Shown here: positions 1 through 9,174 of the stretch, one piece after another
Numbering within the stretch: the first letter of the stretch is position 1
Layout of the letters: the number at the start of each line of letters is the position of its first letter
Assembly: GCF_001189235.2 (NCBI RefSeq)
Contig: NZ_LFIP02000002.1
Coordinates: 1,342,686 to 1,406,685 of the forward strand
DNA from: Bradyrhizobium embrapense
Lineage (GTDB): Bacteria > Pseudomonadota > Alphaproteobacteria > Rhizobiales > Xanthobacteraceae
DNA length: 64,000 bases
Direction: 5' to 3'
Translations under genes and position numbers: made by a program
The notes under the pieces: model-generated
Told to the model about the DNA's origin: nothing
The model's database searches: none
Seen by the model: only the letters and a program-made list of their open reading frames with translations

Positions 1-1422
1 CACCGTGGTGTAGAACTCGCGGGCGTAGGCGCCTTGTTCGCGAGCGCCGTAGCTCGAGCCTTTGCGGCCGCCGAACGGCACGTGATAGTCGACGCCGGCG
101 GTCGGCAGATTGACCATCACCATGCCGGCCTCGCTGTTGCGCTTGTAGTGCGAGGCGTATTTCAGGCTCGTGGTGCAGATGCCCGAGGCGAGGCCGAATT
201 CGGTATCGTTGGAGATCGCCAGCGCCTCCTCATAATCCTTGGCGCGGATCACGCAGGCGACCGGTCCGAAGATCTCCTCGCGGGCGATGCGCATCTGGTT
301 GTTGGCCTCGGTGAACAGCGCCGGCTGCAGATAGAAGCCGGGCGTCTCGCGGTTCAGCAGCTCGCCGCCCCAATGCAGGCGGGCGCCCTCGTCCTGTCCG
401 ATCTTGATGTAGCGGAGGTCCTGGTCGAGCTGGCTCTGGTCGACCACAGGGCCGACATGCACGCCGCTCTTCAGCGCGTCATCCACCGCAAGCCCCTTCA
501 TCCGCTCGGTCATCGCATCGACGAAGCGATCATGAATGCCTGCGGTGACGATCAGGCGCGAAGAGGCCGTGCAGCGCTGGCCGGTCGAGAAATAGGCGCC
601 GTTGACCGCGACCTCGACGGCGACCTTGACGTCGGCGTCGTCGAGCACGACCAGCGGGTTCTTGCCGCCCATCTCGAGCTGGAACTTCTTCATCGGATTG
701 GAGAGCACGCAGGCCTGCGCGATCTTGCGACCGGTCTGCACCGAGCCGGTGAACGAGATCGCGGCAACGTCGGGATGATCGAGCAGCGTCTGGCCGACCA
801 CCGAGCCCGAGCCGACCACAAGGTTGAACACGCCGGCCGGAATCCCGGAGCGCGCGATGATCTCGGACAGCGCATGCGCGGAGCCCGGAACCAGCTCGGC
901 CGGCTTGAACACCACCGTGTTGCCGTAGCAGAGCGCCGGCGCGATCTTCCAGGCCGGGATCGCGATCGGGAAATTCCACGGCGTGATCATGCCGACGACG
1001 CCGACCGGTTCGCGGGTGATCTCGACATCGAGACCGGGGCGCACCGATGCGCCCTTCTCGCCCATCAGCCGCAGCGCCTCGCCGGCGAAGAACGCGAAGA
1101 TCTGCCCGGCGCGCGCCACCTCGCCGATGCCCTCGGGGAGCGTCTTGCCTTCCTCGCGCGCCAGCAGGCGGCCGAGTTCTTCCTTGCGGGCGAGGATTTC
1201 GACGGAGATTTTGGTCAGCGCGTCGAAGCGCTCCTGCGGTGTCGAGCGCGCCCAGGCCGGGAAGGCGGCCTTCGCCGCGGCGATCGCCTTTTCGGTCTGC
1301 GCCTTGTCGGCCTTGGCGTATTCGCCGACCACGTCCTTGGTGTTGGAGGGGTTGATGTCCCGCGTGATGCTTGTTCCGTCGACCCATTCGCCGGCGATGA
1401 AGTTCTTCTGGTGAGCGGTCAT
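1..1422 (-). CDS. 2,5-dioxovalerate (alpha-ketoglutarate semialdehyde) dehydrogenase, 3' end cut by window edge
   Basis: NAD(P)-dependent aldehyde dehydrogenase that would oxidise 2,5-dioxovalerate to 2-oxoglutarate, the last step of glucarate breakdown. The 474 codons visible run in one open frame to base 1, so only a few C-terminal residues are missing for a family of about 480. Visible ALDH landmarks are TPWNFP with catalytic Asn150, the general base Glu250 in QLEMGGKNP and the nucleophile Cys284 in GQRCTASS. The start at 1422 lies 21 bp after the glucarate dehydratase stop, so the two are probably cotranscribed. The ALDH assignment is certain. The exact substrate is inferred from the neighbouring glucarate and dehydro-deoxyglucarate dehydratases. 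Confidence 0.9.
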   Translation of the reverse strand, partial: MTAHQKNFIAGEWVDGTSITRDINPSNTKDVVGEYAKADKAQTEKAIAAAKAAFPAWARSTPQERFDALTKISVEILARKEELGRLLAREEGKTLPEGIGEVARAGQIFAFFAGEALRLMGEKGASVRPGLDVEITREPVGVVGMITPWNFPIAIPAWKIAPALCYGNTVVFKPAELVPGSAHALSEIIARSGIPAGVFNLVVGSGSVVGQTLLDHPDVAAISFTGSVQTGRKIAQACVLSNPMKKFQLEMGGKNPLVVLDDADVKVAVEVAVNGAYFSTGQRCTASSRLIVTAGIHDRFVDAMTERMKGLAVDDALKSGVHVGPVVDQSQLDQDLRYIKIGQDEGARLHWGGELLNRETPGFYLQPALFTEANNQMRIAREEIFGPVACVIRAKDYEEALAISNDTEFGLASGICTTSLKYASHYKRNSEAGMVMVNLPTAGVDYHVPFGGRKGSSYGAREQGAYAREFYTTV

Positions 1423-1443
1423 GTTTCTCTCCAACCTTTCTTG

Positions 1444-2799
1444 TTAGCGCACGAGGCAGGGACGCTTGTCGTCGAAAGTCCAGCCCGGGATCAGGAACTG
1501 CATGGCCAGCGCATCGTCGCGGGCGCCGAGGCCATGCTGCTTGTATAGCGCGTTCGCCGCCTCGATGGCACCGCGATCGAGCTCGATGCCGAGGCCGGGC
1601 CGATCCGGCATCGCGATCTTGCCGCCCCTGATCAGCAGCGGCTCCCTGGTCAACGCCTGGCCGTCCTGCCAGATCCAGTGGGTGTCGATCGCGGTCACCT
1701 TGCCGGGCGCGGCGGCGCCGACATGGGTGAACATCGCCAGTGAAATATCGAAATGGTTGTTGGAGTGCGAGCCCCAGGTCAGGCCGTTGTCGCGACAGGT
1801 CTGCGCCACCCGCACCGAGCCCTGCATGGTCCAGAAATGCGGATCGGCGAGCGGAATGTCGACCGCGCCGAGCCGCAGCGCGTGGCTGAGCTGGCGCCAG
1901 TCGGTCGCGATCATGTTGGTCGCGGTCGGCAGTCCGGTGGCGCGGCGGAACTCGGCCATGATCTCGCGGCCGGAGAAGCCGGCCTCGGCGCCGCAGGGAT
2001 CCTCGGCATAGGCAAGCACGCCATGCATGTTGCTGCAAAGCCGGGTCGCCTCGTCGAGCGACCAGGCGCCGTTCGGGTCGAGCGTGACGCGGGCCTTGGG
2101 GAAGCGCTTTGCAATCGCGGTGACGGCCTCGATCTCCTCTTCGCCCCTGAGCACGCCGCCCTTGAGCTTGAAATCGGCGAAGCCGTAATGCGCCTGCGTC
2201 GCCTCGGCGAGCCGCACGATCGCCTCCGGCGTCATCGCCGCCTGATGGCGCAGATTGAACCAGTCAGGCTTGCCGGTCTCGCCCTCGACGTAAGGCAGGT
2301 TGGTCTTCTGGCGATCGCCGACGAAGAAGAGGTAGCCGAGCGTCTCGACGCTGGCGCGCTGCTGGCCTTCGCCGAGCAAGGCTGCGACCGGGAGATCGAG
2401 GTGCTGGCCGAGCAGATCGAGCAGCGCGGATTCCACCGCGGTCACCGCATGGATGGTGACGCGCAGGTCGAAGGTCTGCTTGCCGCGGCCGCCGGCGTCG
2501 CGGTCGGCGAAGGCCTGGCGCATCGAGGCCAGGATGTTGTTGCACCCTCCGATGGTCTGGCCGACCACGAGGTCGCGGGCGTCCTCGAGCGTCTTCCTGA
2601 TCTTCTCGCCGCCCGGCACCTCGCCGACGCCGGTGTGGCCGGAGTTGTCGGTGAGGATGACGAGGTTGCGGGTGAAGAACGGCGCGTGCGCGCCGCTCAG
2701 ATTGAGGAGCATGCCGTCGCGGCCGGCGACCGGGATCACCTCCATCGCCGTGACGACGGGGGCGCCGGCAAAGCCGCTGCGGATCGTGTCTTGAATCAT
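1444..2799 (-). CDS. gudD: Glucarate dehydratase
   Basis: Enolase-superfamily enzyme of 451 residues that dehydrates D-glucarate (often also L-idarate) to 5-dehydro-4-deoxy-D-glucarate. The catalytic set is complete: KxK at Lys211/Lys213, metal ligands Asp241, Glu272 and Asn295, Asp319, and His345 in GSHSNNH. These positions are offset by a constant six residues from the E. coli GlucD numbering I recall. The length is typical. It lies 31 bp downstream of kdgD and 21 bp upstream of the aldehyde dehydrogenase, giving a three-gene minus-strand operon that covers the whole route from glucarate to 2-oxoglutarate. The start has a good AGGAGG-type ribosome site just upstream. Confidence 0.95.
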   Translation of the reverse strand: MIQDTIRSGFAGAPVVTAMEVIPVAGRDGMLLNLSGAHAPFFTRNLVILTDNSGHTGVGEVPGGEKIRKTLEDARDLVVGQTIGGCNNILASMRQAFADRDAGGRGKQTFDLRVTIHAVTAVESALLDLLGQHLDLPVAALLGEGQQRASVETLGYLFFVGDRQKTNLPYVEGETGKPDWFNLRHQAAMTPEAIVRLAEATQAHYGFADFKLKGGVLRGEEEIEAVTAIAKRFPKARVTLDPNGAWSLDEATRLCSNMHGVLAYAEDPCGAEAGFSGREIMAEFRRATGLPTATNMIATDWRQLSHALRLGAVDIPLADPHFWTMQGSVRVAQTCRDNGLTWGSHSNNHFDISLAMFTHVGAAAPGKVTAIDTHWIWQDGQALTREPLLIRGGKIAMPDRPGLGIELDRGAIEAANALYKQHGLGARDDALAMQFLIPGWTFDDKRPCLVR

Positions 2800-2830
2800 C
2801 TGCTCCTCCCTTTGTTGTTTGTCGTCCGGC

Positions 2831-3772
2831 TTATTCCGCCGCCTGCTGGGTCGCGGCCTGCGGCAGCTTCGCCACCAGCGCCGCGAGTTCGGCGATCTCC
2901 TGCTCGGTGAGATCGGTCAGCGGCAGCCGCACCGGGCCGGAATCGCGGCCGATCACCTTCATGCCGGCCTTGATGATCGACACCGCGTAGCCCTTCTTGC
3001 GGTTGCGTATCGCGATCAGCGGCAGGATGAAATCCTTCAACCCCGCATGGATGGTCTGATGATCGCGCCGGCGCACCGCGGCGTAGAATCTTGTCGCAAA
3101 TTCCGGCACGAAGTTGAACACTGCCGACGAATAAGTCGTCACGCCCATGTCGAGATAGGGCAGCGCGAAGGTTTCCGCCGTCGGCAGGCCGCCGATATAG
3201 GTCAGGCGGTCGCCGAGCTTGGTGTAGACGCGGGTCATCAGCTCGATGTCGCCGATGCCGTCCTTGTAGCCGACGAGGTTCGGGCAGCGCTCGCACAGCC
3301 GCGCCAGCGCATCGGGCTGCAGGATCGCATTGTCGCGATTGTAGACGATGACGCCGATCTTCACCGACGAGCACACCGCCTCGACATGGGCGGCAAGGCC
3401 GTCCTGCTCGGCATGGATGAGATAAGGCGGCAGCAGCAAGAGGCCGTCGGCGCCCGCCTTCTCGGCACCGATTGCGATCTCGCGCGCAATCGCGGTGCCG
3501 TAGCCGGTGCCGGCCAGCACGGGAACGCGGCCCTTGGTCTCGTCGACTGCGATCTTCACGACATGGGGAACTTCAGCCGGCGTCAGCGAGAAGAACTCGC
3601 CGGTGCCGCCGGCGGCGAACAGGCCGGCGACGTCATAGCCGCACAGCCAGTCCATGTTGGCGCGATAGGTCGCCTCGTCGAACGAATAGTCAGGCTTGAA
3701 CGGGGTCACGGGAAAAGACAGGAGGCCGCTACCGATTCTGGCAGCCATCTCCTGAGGGGTCATCTTGCTCAT
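2831..3772 (-). CDS. kdgD: 5-dehydro-4-deoxyglucarate dehydratase
   Basis: Class I aldolase/DHDPS-family enzyme (313 residues) that converts 5-dehydro-4-deoxy-D-glucarate into 2,5-dioxovalerate, water and CO2. The substrate-carboxylate loop GGTGEF is at 55-60, the conserved Tyr144 is in VIVYNRDN, and the Schiff-base Lys170 is in GYKDGIGD. The length fits KdgD (about 300-315). It is the first gene of the kdgD-gudD-dehydrogenase operon. A 30-bp element also found upstream of the MFS carrier lies 88-117 bp ahead of its start, suggesting control by the adjacent LysR protein. KdgD is preferred over other DHDPS members because of the gudD neighbour. Confidence 0.93.
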   Translation of the reverse strand: MSKMTPQEMAARIGSGLLSFPVTPFKPDYSFDEATYRANMDWLCGYDVAGLFAAGGTGEFFSLTPAEVPHVVKIAVDETKGRVPVLAGTGYGTAIAREIAIGAEKAGADGLLLLPPYLIHAEQDGLAAHVEAVCSSVKIGVIVYNRDNAILQPDALARLCERCPNLVGYKDGIGDIELMTRVYTKLGDRLTYIGGLPTAETFALPYLDMGVTTYSSAVFNFVPEFATRFYAAVRRRDHQTIHAGLKDFILPLIAIRNRKKGYAVSIIKAGMKVIGRDSGPVRLPLTDLTEQEIAELAALVAKLPQAATQQAAE

Positions 3773-3859
3773 GGCGCCACTCCTCGAATGATATTGGGAT
3801 AAGGGATGCGCGAGCAGCGCGCGTCCACGGCCGATTTCTTAAGGGTAGCTTCGATGCGC

Positions 3860-3901
3860 GTCCAAGCCAATCGCGGTATCAAGCGATGCGCAATCTGCAT
3901 C
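3860..3901. promoter_or_regulatory. Candidate LysR operator upstream of the kdgD operon
   Basis: Bases 3860-3889 match 22 of 30 positions of 6355-6384 upstream of the MFS carrier, without gaps (GTCCAAGCC at the left end, GGTAT in the middle, CGATGC at the right end). The adjoining 3885-3901 is GATGC-N7-GCATC, a dyad with the T-N11-A form of LysR boxes. It overlaps the stop codon of the LysR gene and sits 88-130 bp before kdgD. That this LysR binds here is inference. Confidence 0.55.
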
Positions 3902-4805
3902 AATCGCCGCGCAAATGCGGGGCCGCGAGTTCGCTGGCGATCTCGATCAGGGACGGCAGCAACTGGTTCTCGTGATCGCGCCGCCATACCATGAACAACT
4001 CGACCGGCACCGGCGTGCGCAGCTTTAGTGGCTTCAGCCGGACGTCGGCGATTTTGAGGCTGGCAGCGGCTTCCGGCACGATCGCGACGCCGAGCCCGGC
4101 GCGAACCATCGCGAGGATCGAGTGGATCTGGCTGAGATGCTGCACATAGCGCGGCAGCACGTCGGCGCGTGTGAACAGCGATACCAGCAGGTCGTGGAAG
4201 TAGCGCGCCTCATAGGGCGAATACATCACGAAGGGCTGGTCGTCGAAATCCTTGATGCTGACGGTGCCGGCTGTGGCCAGCGGATGTTTCTTCGGGATCG
4301 CAGCGAGCAGCGGCTCGGCCACGACGCGCCGGCTGGCGAATTCCGGCCGCGCGATCGGCGGGCGCAACAGGCCGGCATCGATCTGACCGGTGGTGAGCGC
4401 CTCGAACTGATCGCCGGACACCATCTCTTTCAGGGAAAAATCGACCTCGGGCAGGCGGGAACGGGCGGCTGCGATCAGATCGGGCAGGAAGCCGTAAGCG
4501 GCGGCGGCCGTGAAGCCGATCTTGAGCGAGCCGGTCTTGCCGAGCGCGATGCGGCGGGCGACTTGCGAAGCGGATTCTGCGAGCTTGAGGATGCGCCGCG
4601 CCTCTGGCAGGAAACTGCGTCCCGCCGGGGTCAGCCGCACCGAACGGCTGGTCCGCTCCAGCAGCGGCGCGTCGATGATGTGCTCGAGCACCTGGATCTG
4701 CCGGCTGAGCGGCGGCTGCGTCATGTTGAGCCGCGCCGCGGCGCGGCCGAAGTGCAATTCCTCGGCCACGGTGACGAAACAGCGGAGCTGGTTCAGGTCG
4801 AACAT
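3900..4805 (-). CDS. LysR-family transcriptional regulator of the glucarate cluster
   Basis: LysR regulator of 301 residues. The start at 4805 (MFDLNQLRC) puts the winged helix-turn-helix at residues 1-60 as usual, with the recognition region in AAARLNMTQPPLSRQIQVLE; the upstream in-frame ATGs would add an atypical tail. Residues 90-300 form the effector-binding fold. It lies between the carrier gene and kdgD, all on the minus strand, so it is the obvious glucarate-responsive activator. A 12-bp inverted repeat begins at its start codon and could be an autoregulatory site. The effector is not visible from sequence; glucarate or galactarate is inferred from context. Confidence 0.88.
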   Translation of the reverse strand: MFDLNQLRCFVTVAEELHFGRAAARLNMTQPPLSRQIQVLEHIIDAPLLERTSRSVRLTPAGRSFLPEARRILKLAESASQVARRIALGKTGSLKIGFTAAAAYGFLPDLIAAARSRLPEVDFSLKEMVSGDQFEALTTGQIDAGLLRPPIARPEFASRRVVAEPLLAAIPKKHPLATAGTVSIKDFDDQPFVMYSPYEARYFHDLLVSLFTRADVLPRYVQHLSQIHSILAMVRAGLGVAIVPEAAASLKIADVRLKPLKLRTPVPVELFMVWRRDHENQLLPSLIEIASELAAPHLRGD

Positions 4806-4858
4806 CGATGCTAGCCTGGAATGGATCGGTCGAGGATTTGTTCGTTCTAGCATCGATG
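4803..4858. promoter_or_regulatory. 12-bp inverted repeat spanning the LysR start codon
   Basis: CATCGATGCTAG at 4803-4814 is repeated as a perfect reverse complement at 4847-4858, with a 32-bp spacer. The left arm contains the start codon (CAT on plus = ATG on minus). The right arm is followed by ATCGATGCC (4852-4860), which recurs at 6377-6385 in the carrier promoter. It could be a LysR autoregulatory site or an mRNA stem that hides the start codon. Confidence 0.5.
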
Positions 4859-4895
4859 CCTCCCACTGGCCAAGAAGACGAACAAGCAGACAAAG

Positions 4896-4915
4896 ACGGC
4901 GGCCGAAGCCGCCGT
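4896..4915 (-). terminator. Hairpin terminator after the MFS carrier gene
   Basis: Perfect 8-bp stem ACGGCGGC/GCCGCCGT closed, on the minus strand, by a TTCG tetraloop flanked by C and G, the most stable RNA tetraloop. A moderately T-rich stretch follows on the minus strand. It lies 47 bp past the MFS stop and 91 bp before the LysR start, so it would separate the two transcripts. Confidence 0.6.
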
Positions 4916-4961
4916 TGATCTGTTGTTGCAACTCGCGGCAGCCTTATTGCCTAGACTTTGC

Positions 4962-6299
4962 TCAGGCCGCCTTCAGCTGCACCCGCTTGATCTCGCCGAC
5001 GATGAACAGATAGGCGATCGCCGCGACCAGCGCGTTGGCGCCGACGAACACCAGCGCGCCGTTGAACGAGCCGGTGGCGGCGAGGATGTAGCCGATGATG
5101 ATCGGCGTCGTGATCGAGGACAGATTGCCGAAGGTGTTGAACAACCCGCCGGAGACGCCGCCGGCCTCCTTCGGTGAGGTGTCGGAGACGACAGCCCAGC
5201 CGAGTGCGCCGATGCCCTTGCCGAAGAAGGCGAGCGCCATGAAGCCGACCACCAGCGCCTGGCTGTCGACATAGTTGCAGGCGATGATCGTCATCGACAG
5301 CAGCATGCCGCCGACGATCGGGATCTTGCGCGCCATGGTCAACGAGCCGGTGCGGCGCAAGAGGTAGTCCGAGATCACGCCGCCGAGCACGCCGCCGATA
5401 AAGCCGCACAGCGCCGGCAATGTCGCGACGAAGCCGGCCTGCAGGATCGACAGGCCGCGTTCCTTTACCAGATAGACCGGGAACCAGGTCAGGAAGAAGT
5501 AGGTCAGCGTGTTGATGCAGTACTGGCCGATATAGACGCCGAGCATCATCCGGTTGGCGAGCAACTGGCGGATATGATCCCAACTCGGGCCGCTGACCTG
5601 GGTCTTGCTGGTCTTGGCGGCATCCATGTCGACCAGCGCGCCGCCCTCTTTGATGTAGTCGAACTCGGCCTCGTTGATCGCGGGATGGTCCTTCGGCTCG
5701 TAGATCGTCTTGATCCAGGCGATGCCCATCACGACGCCGAGCCCGCCCATCACGTAGAACACGTGGCGCCAGCCGTAGTCGTGCGCGATCCAGCCCATCA
5801 GCGGCGCGAAGATCACGGTCGCGAAATACTGCCCGGAATTGAAGAACGCCGATGCGGTGCCGCGCTCATTGCCGGGGAACCAGGCCGCGACGATGCGGGC
5901 ATTGGCCGGGAACGATGGCGCTTCGGCAAAGCCGACCAGGAAGCGCAGCGCGAACAGCAGCACCACGGCCGCGCCGGCCGACAGGAACCCGACCAGGCCC
6001 TGCATCGCGGTGAAGATCGACCAGACGATGATGCTGATCGCATAGACCCATTTGGAGCCGTAGCGGTCGAGCAGCCAGCCGCACGGCACCTGCGCAACCA
6101 CATAGGACCAGCCAAACGCCGAAAACACGTAGCCCATCGCGACGGGGTCGAGATGCAGTTCCTTGGAGAGCGCAGGGCCGGCGATCGAGAGCGTGGCGCG
6201 ATCGGCATAGTTCACGGTGGTGACGAGGAACAGCATCGCCACGATCAACAGCCGGACGCGGGATCGCCGCGCGTCCGTGGCGGACACAATTGCGCTCAT
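4962..6299 (-). CDS. MFS sugar-acid transporter (glucarate/galactarate type)
   Basis: Major facilitator protein of 445 residues in the anion:cation symporter family (GudP/GarP type), expected to import D-glucarate or D-galactarate with protons. The N-terminus after MSAIVSATDARRSRVR carries VNYADRATLSIAG, typical of the first helix and loop of ACS members. About twelve hydrophobic segments follow, with MFS loop motifs such as DRYGSKWVYA. The start at 6299 is chosen because AAGGAGG lies just upstream; an in-frame ATG at 6413 has no such site. The 30-bp element shared with the kdgD promoter is at 6355-6384, 56 bp ahead. Confidence 0.88.
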   Translation of the reverse strand: MSAIVSATDARRSRVRLLIVAMLFLVTTVNYADRATLSIAGPALSKELHLDPVAMGYVFSAFGWSYVVAQVPCGWLLDRYGSKWVYAISIIVWSIFTAMQGLVGFLSAGAAVVLLFALRFLVGFAEAPSFPANARIVAAWFPGNERGTASAFFNSGQYFATVIFAPLMGWIAHDYGWRHVFYVMGGLGVVMGIAWIKTIYEPKDHPAINEAEFDYIKEGGALVDMDAAKTSKTQVSGPSWDHIRQLLANRMMLGVYIGQYCINTLTYFFLTWFPVYLVKERGLSILQAGFVATLPALCGFIGGVLGGVISDYLLRRTGSLTMARKIPIVGGMLLSMTIIACNYVDSQALVVGFMALAFFGKGIGALGWAVVSDTSPKEAGGVSGGLFNTFGNLSSITTPIIIGYILAATGSFNGALVFVGANALVAAIAYLFIVGEIKRVQLKAA

Positions 6300-6354
6300 T
6301 CGCGCCTCCTTGGAAATTTCCTCGGGGTCTGTCCTAGAGAGATGACGGCAATGG

Positions 6355-6384
6355 GTCCAAGCCGAAACGGGTATTGATCGATGC
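6355..6384. promoter_or_regulatory. Candidate LysR operator upstream of the MFS carrier
   Basis: 22 of 30 bases match 3860-3889 upstream of kdgD without gaps, including GTCCAAGCC, GGTAT and CGATGC at the same spacing. Its right end ATCGATGCC (6377-6385) also recurs at 4852-4860 before the LysR gene. The position, 56-85 bp ahead of the start codon, fits an activator site. Confidence 0.55.
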
Positions 6385-6449
6385 CGATTTTGAATGGATC
6401 GGCCCGGTGTCATTCCACCTTCGTCGCTCTTGCTTCGGTTCCAAATTAA

Positions 6450-6464
6450 TGTACTAATAGTACA
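6450..6464. promoter_or_regulatory. 15-bp palindrome, probable TetR operator
   Basis: TGTACT-AAT-AGTACA is a perfect palindrome in an AT-rich pocket 41 bp before the MetX-like gene. A TGTACA core within ATACTGTACAAT occurs at 9220-9225, 46 bp before the start of the TetR gene that closes this cluster. Control of both promoters by that TetR is inferred. Confidence 0.5.
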
Positions 6465-6505
6465 GTTATTGGGGCGCGGCGTTTGCGCCCGCCTTTCGAG
6501 TTCGA

Positions 6506-7543
6506 ATGCGCATGACCACGCAACGCGACTATGAGGTGTTCGAGGCAGGCAGGGTGACCTTGCAGGGCGGCGCGGTGTTTCCGCAGCTTGCGCTCGCCTA
6601 CAAGACCTACGGCACGTTGAACGCGGCCAGGGACAACGTCATCCTCTATCCGACGTCGTTCGCCGCGCAGCACACCGACATCGAATGGCTGGTGCAGCCG
6701 GGCGGGGCACTCGATCCCGCGCGCTATTTCATCGTCATCGCGAATCTGTTCGGCAACGGCCTGTCGTCCTCGCCGTCGAATTCGAGCGAGGTGCTCTGCG
6801 GCGCACCGTTTCCAGACTTCACCTATCATGACGCCGTCGCTATCCAGCGGCGGCTGCTCGTCGAGCGGTTCGGCGTGACCAAGCTCGCACTGGTCTATGG
6901 CTGGTCGATGGGCGGCATGCAGGCCTATCACTGGGCCGCGCGCTATCCTGACATGGTCGAACGCGCGGCGGTGGTCTGCGGCAGCGCGAGGTGCTCGCCG
7001 TATAATCATGTCTTCCTCGAAGGCGTGAAGGCCGCGCTGACCGCCGATCCGGCCTACCAGGATGGCCGCTTCGTCACCAGGCCGGCAGCAGGCCTTCGCG
7101 CGATGGGGCGCGTCTATGCCGGCTGGGCGATGTCGCACGCGTTTTTTCGCGAGGAAGCCTGGCGCGAGGCCGGCTTCAACTCGTTGGAGGACTACCTCGC
7201 GGGATCGTGGGATGGTGCTTTCGCGCGGCGCGACGCGAACAATCTGCTGGCGCAGATCGCGATCTGGCAGGCCGGCGATATCAGCCGCTGCAACGAATTC
7301 GGCGGCGACTTCGACCGTGCGCTGGCGGCGATCAAGGCGCATGTGCTGCTGATGCCCGGCCGCACCGACCGCTATTTCGACCCGCGCGACAACGCGGATG
7401 AGCTTGGACGCCTCGTCAATGCCCGCTCCGCGGCGCTGCACGCGATCCCATCGATCCATGGGCACCGCGCCGGCAATCCCGTCAACAACGCCGAAGACCA
7501 CGCCTTCATCAACGCCGAGATCTCGGCGCTCCTGCAACGCTAA
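6506..7543 (+). CDS. Alpha/beta hydrolase of the homoserine O-acetyltransferase (MetX) family
   Basis: MetX-type alpha/beta hydrolase, 345 residues. The nucleophile elbow is GWSMGG with Ser134, the acid is in GRTDRYF near 291, and the base is in SIHGHRAG near 319. IANLFGNGLSSSPS is the oxyanion-region loop of this superfamily. The normal MetX product is O-acetyl-homoserine, but many members in this group are not methionine enzymes. Pairing 14 bp upstream of a membrane desaturase, under a probable TetR operator, points to a role in modifying a small hydroxylated or lipid substrate. The start may be the ATG at 6506 or 6512; no clear ribosome site decides it. Confidence 0.8.
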   Translation: MRMTTQRDYEVFEAGRVTLQGGAVFPQLALAYKTYGTLNAARDNVILYPTSFAAQHTDIEWLVQPGGALDPARYFIVIANLFGNGLSSSPSNSSEVLCGAPFPDFTYHDAVAIQRRLLVERFGVTKLALVYGWSMGGMQAYHWAARYPDMVERAAVVCGSARCSPYNHVFLEGVKAALTADPAYQDGRFVTRPAAGLRAMGRVYAGWAMSHAFFREEAWREAGFNSLEDYLAGSWDGAFARRDANNLLAQIAIWQAGDISRCNEFGGDFDRALAAIKAHVLLMPGRTDRYFDPRDNADELGRLVNARSAALHAIPSIHGHRAGNPVNNAEDHAFINAEISALLQR

Positions 7544-7557
7544 TATGTGAGACCGCT

Positions 7558-8508
7558 ATGAGCACCGCAGAAACCAGTGATGCCGGGCCTCGCCTCAAGC
7601 CGCTCAGCCCCCTGACCTTGCGCGAGCTGTCGACCAGGTCGAACCTTGCCGGCGCGGTGCGCGCGGCAAGCCACTACGGGATGATCCTCATCGTCGGCGC
7701 GCTGATCTCGTTGATCTCGTCGCGTTATGGTCTCGTCTGGGCGCTGCCGCTGATGGCCATCCAGGGTTACTTCGTCGCATTCCTGTTCATGGTGGTGCAC
7801 GAGACTGCGCACAAGACGGCGTTCCGCAGTCACGCACTCAATCTTGTGGTCGGCAACCTGTCCGCCTTCATGATCGGATTGCCCTACCAATATTACTGCC
7901 TGTTTCACTGGGACCATCACCGCTACACCCAGGATCCGGAGAAGGATCCGGAGCTGATCGTCGGCCCCAAGCCCGCGTCGGACACCCAGCTCGCGATCGC
8001 CTATTCGGGACTGCTGCAGGTGCTGGTCCGGATTCGCCTGATGTTCCGGCATGCACTCACCGGGAAGGTGATCGTGCCGTGGATTCCGCAGCACAAGCGC
8101 GCCGCGATCGTGCTGGAGGCAAGGCTCTACCTCGCCGGTTATCTGCTGTTGCTCGTGGCATCGCTTGCGCTGCACAGCGCGATCCTGCTCTGGGTCTGGA
8201 TCGTGCCGCTGCTGGCCGGCCAGCTCATCCTGCGCCCGTATCTTTACGCCGAGCACACCGGTTGCGAGCGGACGCGGAGTGCGTTCGAGAACACCCGCAC
8301 CACGATGACCGGCCGGATCATGAAATGGTTCGCCTGGAACATGCCCTATCATGTCGAGCATCATGCCTATCCGACGGTGCCGTTCCATGCTTTGCCGAAG
8401 CTGAACGCGATCGTCGACGGCCACATCGTCTATCGCGGTCGCAACTACCGCGCCGTGACACGCGAGACCTGGGCCTGGTTCCGCCGTCAGCGGCAACGCT
8501 CCGCTTGA
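7558..8508 (+). CDS. Membrane fatty-acid desaturase / hydroxylase family protein
   Basis: Integral membrane di-iron desaturase of 316 residues. All three histidine boxes are present: HETAHKT, HWDHHRY and HVEHHAYP, the standard HxxxH / HxxHH / HxxHH set. Hydrophobic spans flank residues 40-85, 95-110 and 175-220. The family introduces double bonds or hydroxyl groups into acyl chains or carotenoids in the inner membrane using O2. It follows the MetX-like gene by 14 bp and ends 3 bp before the convergent TetR gene. The substrate cannot be told from sequence. Confidence 0.85.
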   Translation: MSTAETSDAGPRLKPLSPLTLRELSTRSNLAGAVRAASHYGMILIVGALISLISSRYGLVWALPLMAIQGYFVAFLFMVVHETAHKTAFRSHALNLVVGNLSAFMIGLPYQYYCLFHWDHHRYTQDPEKDPELIVGPKPASDTQLAIAYSGLLQVLVRIRLMFRHALTGKVIVPWIPQHKRAAIVLEARLYLAGYLLLLVASLALHSAILLWVWIVPLLAGQLILRPYLYAEHTGCERTRSAFENTRTTMTGRIMKWFAWNMPYHVEHHAYPTVPFHALPKLNAIVDGHIVYRGRNYRAVTRETWAWFRRQRQRSA

Positions 8509-8511
8509 TAT

Positions 8512-9174
8512 TCAAGCCTCGGCGTGTGGCCGCAGCACCAGATTGACGAGATTGCGGGCATAGGCCGGCGTCAGCGGCCTGATGCCGAAGACATAGCGGT
8601 AGAACAGGCTGCCATAGATCGCGTCGTAGATGTCGCTGGGCACGCCAGGCGCGCCGATGCTGCCGTCCTTCTGGCCGGCGGCGATGATTTTCAGCATCCT
8701 GGCGCGGCGAAGGCCGAGGTAGCGCTCATAAAACAGTTCGGCCGTGCCGGTCTGCGAGATGCATTCCGAGATCACCGCGAGCTGCACCCGTCCGAACTCG
8801 CCCTGCAAGGCCTCGACATAGGTCGCGACGTGCCGGCGGATGCGGGCCACCGGATTGCCCGCTTCGGGCAGCGGCACTGCGCGCGAGGCCTGGTCGAGGA
8901 AGGCATCGATCAGCAAGGCCTCGCGCGACGGCCACCATTTGTAGATCGTCATCTTCGAGACGTTGGAGTGTCTCGCGATCGCGTCGATGGTGGTGGCGGC
9001 AAGGCCCGTGGTTGCCATCAGCGTATAGGCGCTGTGCAGGATCGCGGCCGTGGTCGCGGCGGAGCGCGGCCGGCCGCGCCGTCCCGTCGTCGTATCCTCC
9101 GTCTCCGCCTTGCTTGCCGCCATGGCCGGGATTGGTGTCCTGCGTGCTTGAATCAGTGCGTTGCCTGCGGACAT
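8512..9174 (-). CDS. TetR/AcrR-family regulator
   Basis: TetR regulator of 220 residues with a long basic linker (GRRGRPRSAATT) before the helix-turn-helix (TTIDAIARHSNVSKMTIYKWW, ending near residue 86). A C-terminal ligand domain with the AefR/TetR_C-like pattern follows. It is convergent with the desaturase, separated by 3 bp. The TGTACA core at 9220-9225 and the related palindrome at 6450-6464 make it the likely repressor of the MetX-desaturase pair and of itself. Confidence 0.85.
   Translation of the reverse strand: MSAGNALIQARRTPIPAMAASKAETEDTTTGRRGRPRSAATTAAILHSAYTLMATTGLAATTIDAIARHSNVSKMTIYKWWPSREALLIDAFLDQASRAVPLPEAGNPVARIRRHVATYVEALQGEFGRVQLAVISECISQTGTAELFYERYLGLRRARMLKIIAAGQKDGSIGAPGVPSDIYDAIYGSLFYRYVFGIRPLTPAYARNLVNLVLRPHAEA

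Noticed and set aside
530..2038. Minus-strand frame that could suggest the dehydrogenase is frameshifted
   Set aside because: The dehydrogenase reads cleanly in one frame from 1422 to base 1; the other frame is a shadow.
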